Positions 52,703 to 62,689 are shown, numbered from the stretch's first letter. The stretch is DNA of 64,000 nt from Microbulbifer rhizosphaerae (GCF_014191725.1 NZ_JACHWZ010000007.1:184002-248001), one strand, 5' to 3'. Translations and numbers: made by a program. The notes: generated by a model not told the origin, from the sequence alone.

Positions 52703-53854
52703 ATGCTCTGGCAGTCCTCCCAATGGCTTTGGCTGCTCGCCGCCCTGGCGATTCCGCTGCTGATTCACCTGTTGCGGCGCGATGCAACACGGGAAATCAC
52801 TTTCGCCGCCGTGCACTGGTTGCAGAGGAAACGCCAGCACAAAAAACGACTGCTGTTGCGGGAAAAATGGCTGCTGCTGTTGAGGCTGCTGCTGTTCGCG
52901 CTTCTCGCCATTCTGCTCGCGCAGCCGCTGTTGCAACGGGACAACGAAGCATCCGAAAAAGTGCTGCTGGTGGACCCGCGTATCGAACGCGCCGAACTGG
53001 AAACATTCCTGGGGGAAAGCCCCGGCTTCGCCTCCGTTCTGTGGCTATTGCCCGATCCCATGCTTATCAGTGAATCGCGGCCGCAGGCGCCGGATCTCTG
53101 GCGTACGCTTTCCAATCTCGCCGATGCCGGGGAATTCCGCCGCGCCCATATCCTGTTGCGCAACGCGCAAAACCCAAGCGGTCACGGCGCTCTCTCGGTC
53201 AGTCCGTATTGGCAGTGGCACGCGCTGGAGAACGGGAGTAAAGAAAATTCTTCACCCCTGCCCAGGCTGGCGCTGCTGGGCGAAGGTCCCCCCTGGCTTG
53301 AAGCGGTGCTGCGGCAATTGCAGGGTACCGCGGCGCCGCAACTGGAACTGCAAAAGCTCACCGCTGCCAGCCTGGCAGGCGCAAGCGAGCAGGACTGGCT
53401 GATTTACGACACAGCCGGCGAACTGCCCGTAGCGTTGCAGCAATTTATCCGCGATGGCGGCCTGCTTATTACCGACCGGCGGGTGCAGCCTACGGAGGAA
53501 ATACAGTTTGTCGAAATCGCCGGTGGCGAAGCGCTGCAAGCCGCCGCACTGGGCCGTGGCAGCTGGCTGCGCTACGGGCGCGACTGGCACAGCGCAGATT
53601 TTTTCCACCGTCCGGATCTGCCGGAAAAACTGTGGCAACAGTGGTGCGCCCAGGACTGGGCGCTGCAGGCGCGCGGCCGCGGCCTCTGGTCCATCGATAC
53701 ACCGCCGGGCATTGCGGTAGCGGATGCCGAAGTGCATCGATTCCGCCTTATGCCGATAGAGCAATGGCTGCTGCTGGCATTTGTGCTGCTGCTCGCGCTG
53801 GAACGCATAGTCGCACTTGCACGACCCGCAGCGGGGAGTGACGGCCATGACTGA
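52703..53854 (+). CDS. BatA-like membrane protein (aerotolerance N-terminal domain)
   Basis: The predicted 383-residue protein has the TIGR02226 start (WLWLLAALAIPLLIHLLRRD, then ITFAAVHWLQ), two N-terminal membrane helices, a large extra-membrane part and a last helix (WLLLAFVLLLALERIV). It begins one base after the DUF58 stop and overlaps the next gene by 8 bases. Probably an adaptor of the MoxR/DUF58 machine. Confidence 0.88.
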   Translation: MLWQSSQWLWLLAALAIPLLIHLLRRDATREITFAAVHWLQRKRQHKKRLLLREKWLLLLRLLLFALLAILLAQPLLQRDNEASEKVLLVDPRIERAELETFLGESPGFASVLWLLPDPMLISESRPQAPDLWRTLSNLADAGEFRRAHILLRNAQNPSGHGALSVSPYWQWHALENGSKENSSPLPRLALLGEGPPWLEAVLRQLQGTAAPQLELQKLTAASLAGASEQDWLIYDTAGELPVALQQFIRDGGLLITDRRVQPTEEIQFVEIAGGEALQAAALGRGSWLRYGRDWHSADFFHRPDLPEKLWQQWCAQDWALQARGRGLWSIDTPPGIAVADAEVHRFRLMPIEQWLLLAFVLLLALERIVALARPAAGSDGHD

Positions 53855-56060
53855 TCACGCCCATCAATTATTGCGGCGCGCGGCCCGCCGCTGGCGCGGT
53901 GGCAGTCTGTGGCCCTATTTCTGGCTCGCAACGGTTGTCGCCGGGACCAGTGCAATCGGCATTACGCAACTGCAGTGGCCAGGCTGGATTCTCTTCGCGT
54001 GCCTGACAGCGATCGCGTTGGCCCTGCTGCTGGATCGAAACTGGCGCCTCTCAACGACCGAAATCTGCCGCAAGCTGGACGGCCGCTTTCCAGTGTTGCA
54101 GGACAGCAGTCAACTACTGAACAACCCACCGGATACACTCGGGTCGCTGGCACAAGTACAGCGGCAACGCACTGCCGCCGCATTGCAACAGTTGCGAGAT
54201 AACAGCGCACTGAAGAATTTCCGGCCTCCTTGGCACCGCAACGCAGTAGCCAATGCCATCGGCGCCAGCTTCGGCCTGATGGTATTTGTCATCGCCAATA
54301 CGCTGCCACAATCCGATGCGCCCGGCCAGATGCCTGGCGCGCAAGCCGCTGCTGCAGCGGCGTCGATCGAGGTGGTGGAGGCCGTTACCGAAATCCGTCC
54401 GCCCGCCTACACCGGCTTGCCCGCGCTGACCCAGTCACTGCAAGTGAAGGCGCCGGAACAGTCCCGTATCACCTGGCGGATCACATTAAATACGCCCGCC
54501 GGCGCGCTGACGATGCTCGCCGCCCGCGAGAATTTCGCTTTTTCCCCTAAGGAAACGCTGCCCAGCCGCCACTGGCAACTGACGCGGACGCTGCCCGAAG
54601 CGGATTTTTACCAGCTGTCCGTGCACAGTGGGCAGGAAGAAATACTGCTGCCGCAGATTCACAATATCGAGATCGATGCCGATCGCGCGCCGGAATTCTC
54701 CTTCAGCCTGCCACGGGACAATGTGACGACGATCAACGCCGGCAGCGAGGCGTCGTCGCTACTGCAGGTCGATGTCGAGGTGACGGACGACTTTCAGGTG
54801 GCGGAAACCGATCTGCTGATCACCCTGGCGAGCGGCGACGGCGAAAATGTCCGCTTCCGAAATGACAGAATAAAACTGGAGCCGACCGACACCGCGGAAG
54901 GCGCAAAGCGTTACCACTTCAACATGCCGGTGAAGCGGTACCAGATCGAGCCCGGCGATGAACTCTACTGGTTCCTGCAGGCGCGCGACAACCGCGAACC
55001 CGAGCCAAACCCGCAGAAGAGCCAGCACTTTATTATCCGCTGGCCACAGGCGGAGATTTTCGGGCTCAGTGATGCCGAGGGCATGGCGATCAAGGTTCTG
55101 CCGGAGTATTTCCGCAGCCAGCGCCAGCTGATCATCGATACCGAGGCGCTGCTGGCGGAACGGGAACAGCTCAGCGAGGGGGATTTCCGCAAACGCTCGG
55201 AATCCCTGGCCCACGAGCAGAACCTGCTGCGTATGCGCTACGGCCATTTCCTCGGCGAGGAGGACTCGGCGCTGGAACACGATGATGAATCCGGACCCCA
55301 CCATGAAGCGCACGGCGAAAGCGTAGACGCACATGGGGAGGAACAGGAAGACCACGGGGATCACGAAGACCATGGAAACCACGGAGATCACGGAGACGAT
55401 CACGAAGCCCCGGCACAACAGTTCGGCGATGCCAGCGGTGTAATCGCCGCCGCGGGCCACAGTCACGACACCTCGGAACACGCAACCCTGTTCGATCCGC
55501 AGACCAAGGAGCTGCTGCGCAGCGCCCTGAATGCCATGTGGAGCTCCTGGCGTGAACTGTCGGTGATCGACCCCCGCGCCTCCCTGCCCCACCAGCACAC
55601 TGCCCTGCGTTACATCAAGGAAGTGCAGCAGGCCTCCCGCATCTATCTGCAGCGTGTGGGTTTCGAGCCGCCGGCCTTGGATCAGAATCGACGCCTCAGC
55701 GGCGAGCGGGACGGCGTAAAGCCACCGCGCGTAAACACCACGCGTAGCGACAGTGAGCGCGAACAGCTATTGAAGCTGCTGCAGCGGGTACGCGCAGACG
55801 ACCCGCTGGATGACGGCACGGCGGAGGAACTGCTGTCACTGCCGCAGTTGCGCGAGCAACCGCAATTGCGCGTGGAACTGTCGAAAAGCCTGCGCCTGTA
55901 CCGACAGCAGGCGGATTGCACCGACTGCCGCCGGCAGCTTTCCGCGCTGCTGTACCAGCTGCTGCCGGCGCCGCAGGCGCAGCCGTCGCTGCCGAGGGAG
56001 CGCGCTACTACAGGCAGTTTCGACAACTGGCTGCAGGAACAAGGCGGAGGACGCGAATGA
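53847..56060 (+). CDS. large membrane protein with His/Asp-rich insert (DUF4175-like)
   Basis: A 737-residue protein. Two membrane helices near residues 25-65 (WPYFWLATVVAGTSAI) and one near 145-165 are followed by a long periplasm-like region with beta segments, then helical parts with many Leu-Arg-Gln. Residues ~476-525 are an insert rich in His, Asp and Glu (EDHGDHEDHGNHGDHGDDHE), which looks like a metal-binding linker. The family resembles DUF4175 partners in MoxR clusters; that name is tentative. It overlaps both neighbours by a few bases. Confidence 0.8.
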   Translation: MTDHAHQLLRRAARRWRGGSLWPYFWLATVVAGTSAIGITQLQWPGWILFACLTAIALALLLDRNWRLSTTEICRKLDGRFPVLQDSSQLLNNPPDTLGSLAQVQRQRTAAALQQLRDNSALKNFRPPWHRNAVANAIGASFGLMVFVIANTLPQSDAPGQMPGAQAAAAAASIEVVEAVTEIRPPAYTGLPALTQSLQVKAPEQSRITWRITLNTPAGALTMLAARENFAFSPKETLPSRHWQLTRTLPEADFYQLSVHSGQEEILLPQIHNIEIDADRAPEFSFSLPRDNVTTINAGSEASSLLQVDVEVTDDFQVAETDLLITLASGDGENVRFRNDRIKLEPTDTAEGAKRYHFNMPVKRYQIEPGDELYWFLQARDNREPEPNPQKSQHFIIRWPQAEIFGLSDAEGMAIKVLPEYFRSQRQLIIDTEALLAEREQLSEGDFRKRSESLAHEQNLLRMRYGHFLGEEDSALEHDDESGPHHEAHGESVDAHGEEQEDHGDHEDHGNHGDHGDDHEAPAQQFGDASGVIAAAGHSHDTSEHATLFDPQTKELLRSALNAMWSSWRELSVIDPRASLPHQHTALRYIKEVQQASRIYLQRVGFEPPALDQNRRLSGERDGVKPPRVNTTRSDSEREQLLKLLQRVRADDPLDDGTAEELLSLPQLREQPQLRVELSKSLRLYRQQADCTDCRRQLSALLYQLLPAPQAQPSLPRERATTGSFDNWLQEQGGGRE

Positions 56061-57658
56061 ATTTCTGGATCGCCGCCGTCTGCTTTGCCGCCCTGGGAAT
56101 TTCCCTGCTGCTGACCGCCCGCCGGGAAAAAGGCGGTGCGCATCGCGCCGGCGCGATGCTGCTGCAGATCGCCATCTGGGGACTGGTCTGGGCACTGGTA
56201 AATCCCCCCGCGCTGCTGCCATCGGCGGACACCACCGCGCTGCAAATTGCACTGCCGCAAAGCCGGGACGCGCTGCGCGACCTGCCGCCGATGCGACTGC
56301 GTGTGGAAACAGAGAGCGACGCTGCCGGCTGGCAGGTGAACTGGCCGCAGCGGCTATCACTGGGCGAACCCTTGCAGCTGCGCATCGCCCACGGTAGTGG
56401 TATCGCGGGCCGGCTGTTTCTTGAAGATCCGTTTGGCGGCGAGGTAGACAGTACAGTGCTGTCCGCGGAAGGTGGCGCGGCGGTTCTCAACGACACACCC
56501 AAACTCGCCGGCCGTTGGCTCTACCAACTGCGTATCGAGACGGAAGCCGACGGCGGCACCATCGTGCGCCGTGAGCCACTGCCGGTCCAAGTGCATGCGC
56601 CGGAGGCGCCGAGAATTTTGCTGTGGCTGGCACGCCCGGGATTTGAGACCGCCGCCCTGTCGCGCTGGCTGCGCCAGTCCGGCGCCCCCGCCCGGGTAGT
56701 TACTCAGCTGGCGCCGGAAATCATACGGCGGGAATCTTTCAACGGGCTGGACGCAAAAACCCCACAGCTGCTCGACCCCAATGGCCCCTTCGATCTGCTG
56801 ATCCTGGACAGCCACCTGTGGCCGCAACTGAGCCCCGCGCAACGCCGGCTACTGCCGGCCCTGGCCGAAAGAAAATCCCTGCTGTGGCTGGTGAGTGCCG
56901 AGGCTCCGCGGGGCTTTCGGGATTACGCCCATGCGCAAGGAATGCCGCTCGCCCCCGCCGATAACTCCGAGATCGAAAATCCATTGGCGAGCAGTGGAGA
57001 AATGCCACTGCTGGCGCTGGCCGGCTACCAACCGCAACAAACGCGTCCCGGCGATATCGAACTCGGTGCCCAGCCGATTTACTGGGCGCGCAACAATCCT
57101 GGCCAATCGCTGGGTTTTGTGCTCTTCGACCGCAGTTACCGCTGGATCACCGCCGGATTTGCCGCGGACTACGCCCGCCTGTGGAAAACCCTGTTCGACC
57201 ACCAGCTGGCCCACCGCGGCAGCCGACCGCCGATAAAACTGCGAACCCGACTACCACGCGAGCAGCAGCGGGTAACCCTGTGCAGCACGGCTTTTTCCGA
57301 GGCGACGCCGAAATTGGCCGCGGTGGACAACCAAGGAACAGGGAATCCGCCGACCGGTGTGGTCCTTCCCTCCGATGGCGGTGGTGCCTGCCATTCCTGG
57401 TGGCCCAAACAGGCCGGCTGGCATCGCATCGACGGCGGTAACGGCGAATTCGATTTCTACGTATTTCCCCGCAACGCCTGGCCGCAGTGGCAGCGGGCCA
57501 TAGCGCACACCGACACCAGGCAAATGGCCAGCGCCCGCCTGGGCCCGGCTGCGGATATAGAGGTCCCGCGCAATCCGCTGCCGCGGTATTGGATTGCACT
57601 GGCGTTGATACTGTTGCTGGGGTTCAGCTGGTTGAAGGAGCGGAGGTCGCTGCGCTGA
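56057..57658 (+). CDS. membrane protein with two terminal helices, last gene of the MoxR set
   Basis: This 533-residue protein has membrane helices at the start (FWIAAVCFAALGISLLLTAR and a second) and at the end (YWIALALILLLGFSWL), with a GATase1-like middle part (PFDLLILDSHLWPQLSP). It overlaps the previous gene by four bases (ATGA). No enzyme motif is evident. It resembles the last gene of BatA/DUF4159 clusters. Confidence 0.8.
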   Translation: MNFWIAAVCFAALGISLLLTARREKGGAHRAGAMLLQIAIWGLVWALVNPPALLPSADTTALQIALPQSRDALRDLPPMRLRVETESDAAGWQVNWPQRLSLGEPLQLRIAHGSGIAGRLFLEDPFGGEVDSTVLSAEGGAAVLNDTPKLAGRWLYQLRIETEADGGTIVRREPLPVQVHAPEAPRILLWLARPGFETAALSRWLRQSGAPARVVTQLAPEIIRRESFNGLDAKTPQLLDPNGPFDLLILDSHLWPQLSPAQRRLLPALAERKSLLWLVSAEAPRGFRDYAHAQGMPLAPADNSEIENPLASSGEMPLLALAGYQPQQTRPGDIELGAQPIYWARNNPGQSLGFVLFDRSYRWITAGFAADYARLWKTLFDHQLAHRGSRPPIKLRTRLPREQQRVTLCSTAFSEATPKLAAVDNQGTGNPPTGVVLPSDGGGACHSWWPKQAGWHRIDGGNGEFDFYVFPRNAWPQWQRAIAHTDTRQMASARLGPAADIEVPRNPLPRYWIALALILLLGFSWLKERRSLR

Positions 57659-58125
57659 GAGCCTGTTTGAAGGCTTAAAATAATCAGGGCCACTTCCCGG
57701 CGTCTTAAACATCCTACTTTCCTGTGTTTACCCGACATTTGTCGGGTTGCCCGTGCCTCTTCTCCTAACTTATTGTCCTTGTCTGTATGCTCCAAGCGAA
57801 GCAAGCCAAATTATGGGTAGAAAATTACATTTCAAAGCAAACAGGTAGCTACCCACTCCCTGTAGGAGCCTGCTTGCAGGCGAACAAGAACAGAGCTCCG
57901 TAGTCATTCGCCTGCAAGCAGGCTCCTACAAGGTGGTTCCCTTAAACCGGCGCGGGTTCCCTGTGGGTAAGTAGTTACGAAAACAGTTGCTCTTTTGAAT
58001 TCTTCTATCTCAGTCAGCCTAAGTGAAAATGCCACCACTATGCAACTTTAACGGCTCATAGAGCGTATAGATAACAGGCATTTCACCTGAGAGCCGATCA
58101 ATTGTGGAAAAAATGGCGGTGAGAC
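57659..58125. other. intergenic region with two repeat types
   Basis: No gene is visible. It holds a CCCGACA-TT-TGTCGGG palindrome (57731-57746), a variant of which lies at 59415-59430, and REP hairpin D at 57861-57930. Composition becomes AT-rich towards the following gene. Confidence 0.7.
57861..57930. repeat. REP-type hairpin D (TGTAGGAGCCTGCTTGCAGG class)
   Basis: Almost identical to hairpin B at 46812: the two outer 20-base arms are the same and the spacer differs in a few bases. Confidence 0.93.
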
Positions 58126-58782
58126 ATGAATAGCTTCGTAAAAACTTATTTGAAGGCATGCAAAGGCAGAAAAACATGGAGCTTTACACAGCGCTCATGG
58201 CGAACTTGGCTTACAGCAGATTGCGGACCTGGCATTTGTGCGGCGCTGGCAGCACACTACATTCGCGACGCAAAGAACGGCAACCACCTTTCCAAGCGGG
58301 TTGGCTTAAGAAATTGGCAAATTTTTTGTTGGACTCTGCATACGACTTTTTGGGGCAGAGAGGTCAGGAAGATTCGGGGCGATTTTGCAAGCTGGTCATA
58401 TGGTGTTGACCAGGATCAGGCAATTAGAGCCTGGCTGGAGAATAATGGTTTAAGGTACAATCACACGAAATCTAAAGAATCAGAAAAATCAGAACTCAAT
58501 AACAATCCAAATATTGGAAAGGAAATTAAAGACCACCTAAACAGCACAACGCTACAATATTCGTTAGTCTGGTTTATGGGAATAGTCAACGGAAAAACCG
58601 TTGGAAATGAAATAGCTGTTTGGCTGGATCCCGCTCGCGGATATTATTTATTTGACCCCAACTACGGTGAATTCCGTTTCCAGCATAAAACTGATTGTAT
58701 CAATTTTTTCTCCGGTTTCTTTAATGCGGTCGACTATGGGTTCAACTTTAAAACGAGCTGGGCAGTATTGGCATACGAATAA
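58126..58782 (+). CDS. YopT-like (C58) cysteine protease homologue, His position changed
   Basis: The 218-residue protein resembles the C58 papain-like family: the Cys motif DCGPGICAALAAHYI (Cys38 is the likely nucleophile) and the Asp motif YYLFDPNYGEFRF. Between them C58 enzymes have a G-H-A/I block; here it reads VGNEIAVWLD, so the catalytic His seems replaced by Asn. No signal peptide is present. DNA is AT-rich compared with neighbours, and REP-like elements flank it, suggesting import. YopT-type proteins are often effectors acting on host cells, but no secretion genes are nearby. Confidence 0.7.
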   Translation: MNSFVKTYLKACKGRKTWSFTQRSWRTWLTADCGPGICAALAAHYIRDAKNGNHLSKRVGLRNWQIFCWTLHTTFWGREVRKIRGDFASWSYGVDQDQAIRAWLENNGLRYNHTKSKESEKSELNNNPNIGKEIKDHLNSTTLQYSLVWFMGIVNGKTVGNEIAVWLDPARGYYLFDPNYGEFRFQHKTDCINFFSGFFNAVDYGFNFKTSWAVLAYE

Positions 58783-59627
58783 ATCTGGTTGCTAATTTCT
58801 TATCGAGGCGACGCCGAAATTTTTTAGCCTACTGGTTGATTACTTATCGGTTTCACCAGCTTGAAAATACGAAATCCTAATACAAGGCCGGGCATACAAT
58901 CTTCCCATGGTCGCGATAAACCCGGGACCGCGGAGCTCCAGCTCCGCAAAGCGGCAGAGCCGCTTCTCCATGGCCGCGGTCCCGGCTCTCAGCGCGGCCA
59001 CAAATCAAACCACGCGCGGGCCTGAGGCCCGCCAGTCGATCTGGAGCTCGGCGTCCCTGGGGACCGCTCTTACAGTGCAGATAAAAAGGGGAGATACCAG
59101 TGACCCTCGGAATGACCACAACATCCTGGTCATGTCGGCAAAAGCGGGGATCCAGGCACCCCCGAGCTGTTTTCCAGTACCAATCAAGTGTGGGCTCATC
59201 CTCTTCCGACGGTGTTGTCCTCTATGTGGTGTGGGGTTGTCCACTTCATCCGGTCCATCAGAGCCACCGAAACCTCCCCCATAGGCATTTAGTAAGACTG
59301 GTAAAAAAGCAGCCAACAACCAGCGGGCTGTTCTCCTTGAAAATAGAATTTCGCCTTTCCCATTACATCTTAAGTCAACCGGTCTACATTACCTCTTAAA
59401 GAGGCAGGCGAGTACCCGACAGATGTCGGGGTAAGCCAGCTGACGACCATTTCAGGCGGCATTGACAGAACCAGGGGAGCTTGGCATGTTAGCGTGGCTC
59501 AATGCCTGGAGAGCCTCTGACTCAATCGGCAATCGCTCCGAATCTCCGGCCTACTGCATACCATTGTTTTTGACCCCCGTAAGCCACTGTTACCACTGGA
59601 TTTTCGAGAGGTACTTTGGGGAGTAGC
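58783..59627. other. 840-bp intergenic region with several repeat families
   Basis: No supported gene. Structures seen: GGGACCGCGG (58924-58933) pairing with CCGCGGTCCC (58974-58983) around GGAGCTCCAGCTCC; a GTCGGCAAAAGCGGGGATCC block (about 59134-59153) like the 'AKAGIQ' intergenic repeat of many gammaproteobacteria; and a CCCGACA-GA-TGTCGGG palindrome at 59415-59430. The region reads as a repeat-rich spacer, with the kinase promoter somewhere near its end. Confidence 0.6.
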
Positions 59628-61985
59628 ATGAATCGACAAGCCTTGTGCCTGCCTGGATACTTATCCAAATTCTATCCGGCCCTGATCGGTAGTCTGGTGG
59701 TGGTGCTGCTGATGGTGTTTAGTCCCACCCAGGCAAAGAGCCCGGCTTTCCCCGTGCAGGTGGCCAACGGCTTCTCACCTATAGAGTTAACACGGACTGA
59801 TACTCGTTACGGTCTGGCATCTCTCAATCATTCCTCCGGCTTTATACCCGCGCCGGAGGGTGTGGCACTGGACAATGCCCCGGATCTGGTACCGCAGGAA
59901 CCCACCTTCGGCCTCGACCCGGACTTTCGTCTGCACCACCGGTACTGGTTATACACGCGCATCGAGAACAGCACGGAAAACAGCAACTGGGTTTTGCACA
60001 TCAGCAATTTCGGTTTTCTGCAGCCCAGGGTCCTGATACGGGATGGCAGCGGGCAGACAATCAAAACGTTCAGTAACTCAGGCTACGAAAGTGGCACGGA
60101 TATCAATACCATCGGCCGGGCGGTGAAGGTCAGGCTGCCGGCGGGAAAGTCCTACCTCATGGTAGTTGAACTGAAAGCGCACCACGCCGCCTGGCATCCG
60201 TACATCGCATTGATGAGCGACCGCCATTACCAGACCTGGAAAACTCAGCAGGACTTTGCCTACAAACTTGCAGTAGGGATGATTCTCGGCCTTATCCTGC
60301 TTGGCCTGACCTGTTGGCTGTTAACCAGAGAGAAAGCGTTCTTCTGGGCTTCATTTTCTGCAGTTCTGCAGCTTGCCTACTACCTGGAACACAGCAGCAT
60401 TCCCGCGATCCTGTGGCAATCGACCTATGAAAAGACGGCGCTGTTCTGGTTATTGATCTACTCGACCATGTTGTCACAACTGGCGTTCGCTGGGAGCTTT
60501 CTCAAGCTTAACCGCAACTCGGGAAAGTGGTACTACGCGTTTTCCGGAGCCGCGCTAACAACGCTCTTACTCTGCGTTGCCAGCCTGGTCCTGCCATTCC
60601 AGGTAAACATGGGCCTTGCGGCATTGAGCTATCTGATTGTGGCGCTGGTTATTCTCGGTTCGGGTGTTGCCAAGGTCCGCACCGAGGGCAGCTACTACAT
60701 CATCTATCTGCTCGGGTGGTTTCCCATGGTGCTGTCCATACTGCAGGTGGCCTGGGTGACCCAGGGCCCACGGGAAACCCTCGGGGAAGTGACTGTTTCC
60801 TACAAAATGATCCACGTTCTCTATATACAGATAGTGCACATGTTCCTGCATACCATTGCCCTGATACTGCTTATACGGGCCTTGCGGGAGGAGAAACTGA
60901 GGGCGGAATACATCAGCCAGGCAAAGTCCCGCTTTATCGCCCAGAGCAGCCACGACTTGAGCCAACCGCTCAATTCGATGAGTATTTTTCTGGAGTATTT
61001 AAGGCCACATATTCATGGTTTGGATGGAACAAAAATATTTGACCGGTTAAAAAATACGCACCGGCAGATGAGCGAGTCATTCAAATCCATCATGGACTTG
61101 AGCAAGCTGGAATCCGGGACTATAAGACCCGAGCTAAAACCGGTAAATCTCTCGGATCTATTTTTCCGGTTACAACATGAGTACCGGATGCTAGCGGCAG
61201 AAAAGAACATTGAACTTTCCTTTCAACCATGCTCCCTGAAAGTATTCAGTGATCCGGTGCTGTTGGAAAGGATACTGCGCAACCTGATCTCCAATGCGGT
61301 TAAATACACTGATTCAGGAAAAGTGATTGTAGGCTGTCGGCGCGGGGGCGAGAACGTTGTTATCCAGGTACTGGATACCGGGTGTGGTATTGATAAGGAA
61401 ACCCAGAATCATATCTTTGATATTTACTACCGTTCGGCCAGAGATCCAAAACAGACGGATGGCTCCGGTATCGGCCTGTCCATCGTCAAACATATCTCTG
61501 AATTACTGCACCATCCGGTGAATATGACATCCGTTCCGGGAAAGGGAAGCATTTTTACAATCAGCGTGCCACGATTGGGAGAGGTTTCGCCGAGTCAGCA
61601 TGAGACGGTTAAACCTGCCGAGAATATGCCAGTAGTAGCACTGGTTTTTCAGGACAACGAGCTCAGGGATTCTCTTATAGAGCGACTGGAAAGATGGCAC
61701 TGCTCAGTATTGACGTTCAGTTCCGTCGAGGCGGCGCGTCAGTCCAGTACACCCGCCTCTGTACTGCTATGCGAGTATCCCAGCCTCAGAAGTGCGTCTT
61801 TGTCTTCAGAGGCTGCAGGCATGTTGGCACAGCAGACTGTGGCGGCCTGTGTCTGTGATCCCGATACCCCCCTGCCGGATAACTGGATTGCTCTATCTAC
61901 CGCTGTTCTCCCCTCTCAGTTACGCGCTCTGCTGAACGTTGCTCTCAGGCGTCGCCGGTCGCAGTTGAGCCTCACACCCGCATAA
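59628..61985 (+). CDS. 7TM-DISM sensor histidine kinase with C-terminal pseudo-receiver
   Basis: A 785-residue membrane kinase: signal or first helix (LIGSLVVVLLMVFSPTQA), a periplasmic 7TMR-DISMED2-like sensor (RYWLYTRIENSTENSNWVLH), seven membrane helices (~220-420), then the HisKA box SSHDLSQPL (His442), the N box LISNAVKY, the G1 box DTGCGI and the G2 box GSGIGLSIV. The last ~115 residues look like a receiver but have Glu in the phosphorylation site (LLCEYPS) and no conserved Lys, so it is probably unphosphorylated. Its partner is the LuxR-type regulator 98 bases downstream. Confidence 0.92.
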   Translation: MNRQALCLPGYLSKFYPALIGSLVVVLLMVFSPTQAKSPAFPVQVANGFSPIELTRTDTRYGLASLNHSSGFIPAPEGVALDNAPDLVPQEPTFGLDPDFRLHHRYWLYTRIENSTENSNWVLHISNFGFLQPRVLIRDGSGQTIKTFSNSGYESGTDINTIGRAVKVRLPAGKSYLMVVELKAHHAAWHPYIALMSDRHYQTWKTQQDFAYKLAVGMILGLILLGLTCWLLTREKAFFWASFSAVLQLAYYLEHSSIPAILWQSTYEKTALFWLLIYSTMLSQLAFAGSFLKLNRNSGKWYYAFSGAALTTLLLCVASLVLPFQVNMGLAALSYLIVALVILGSGVAKVRTEGSYYIIYLLGWFPMVLSILQVAWVTQGPRETLGEVTVSYKMIHVLYIQIVHMFLHTIALILLIRALREEKLRAEYISQAKSRFIAQSSHDLSQPLNSMSIFLEYLRPHIHGLDGTKIFDRLKNTHRQMSESFKSIMDLSKLESGTIRPELKPVNLSDLFFRLQHEYRMLAAEKNIELSFQPCSLKVFSDPVLLERILRNLISNAVKYTDSGKVIVGCRRGGENVVIQVLDTGCGIDKETQNHIFDIYYRSARDPKQTDGSGIGLSIVKHISELLHHPVNMTSVPGKGSIFTISVPRLGEVSPSQHETVKPAENMPVVALVFQDNELRDSLIERLERWHCSVLTFSSVEAARQSSTPASVLLCEYPSLRSASLSSEAAGMLAQQTVAACVCDPDTPLPDNWIALSTAVLPSQLRALLNVALRRRRSQLSLTPA

Positions 61986-62083
61986 GTGAATATGGTGGGA
62001 GGGAGCTGGAAGTGATAAATTACACTCCCGGTAAGGATCTGCTGTTAAGCGGAGAGGCAGATCGGCCAGAATGAGCCATACGA

Positions 62084-62689
62084 ATGACAGTTAAGGTACT
62101 GATAACCGAAGATCACGAACTCTATCGGGATGGTTTACGGTTATTATTGCAGGAGGCATTTCCCGCCGTTCAAGTCATCGAGGCGGGCGACTTTTCTACA
62201 GCCAAAGCTACCCTGACCGCTCACCGGGACATTGCTCTGGTGCTTTTTGATATCCATATTCCAGGCACCAGTGGGCTCAATGGTCTGAAGGAGATCAAAG
62301 CCCGTTACCCTGCGCTGCCGCTGGTGGTCGTATCCACTATTGATCATCAGGCCAGTATTCAGCAGATGTTGCAGCTAGGGGCTGATGGCTTTATTGCCAA
62401 AACCAGTTCCAAAGCGACAATGGTCAAAGCGCTGAAGGAAGTCATGGAAGGTGAAGTGGTCATTATTAGTGGACACGATAACGACGATCTTGTCGCACTT
62501 TCACCACGCCAGGTTGATACCCTGGAGCTGCTGGTGCTTGGTCTGCCAAACAAGGAGATAGCAGCACAGCTCAATATCTCTCCCGCCACTGTCAGAGAAT
62601 ATGTGTCAGATATACTGGTACTATTTGGCTGTGATAACCGCACGCAGGCTGTGCTGAAGGCACGTCAACTGGGTTTTATTCTGGATTGA
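62084..62689 (+). CDS. NarL/LuxR-type response regulator
   Basis: The 201-residue protein has a receiver domain (ITEDHELYRDGLRLLL, phospho-acceptor Asp56 in LFDIHIPG, Lys in FIAKTSS) and a C-terminal LuxR helix-turn-helix (LSPRQVDTLELLVLGLPNKEIAAQLN). It should take phosphate from the kinase upstream. The target genes are unknown. Confidence 0.95.
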   Translation: MTVKVLITEDHELYRDGLRLLLQEAFPAVQVIEAGDFSTAKATLTAHRDIALVLFDIHIPGTSGLNGLKEIKARYPALPLVVVSTIDHQASIQQMLQLGADGFIAKTSSKATMVKALKEVMEGEVVIISGHDNDDLVALSPRQVDTLELLVLGLPNKEIAAQLNISPATVREYVSDILVLFGCDNRTQAVLKARQLGFILD

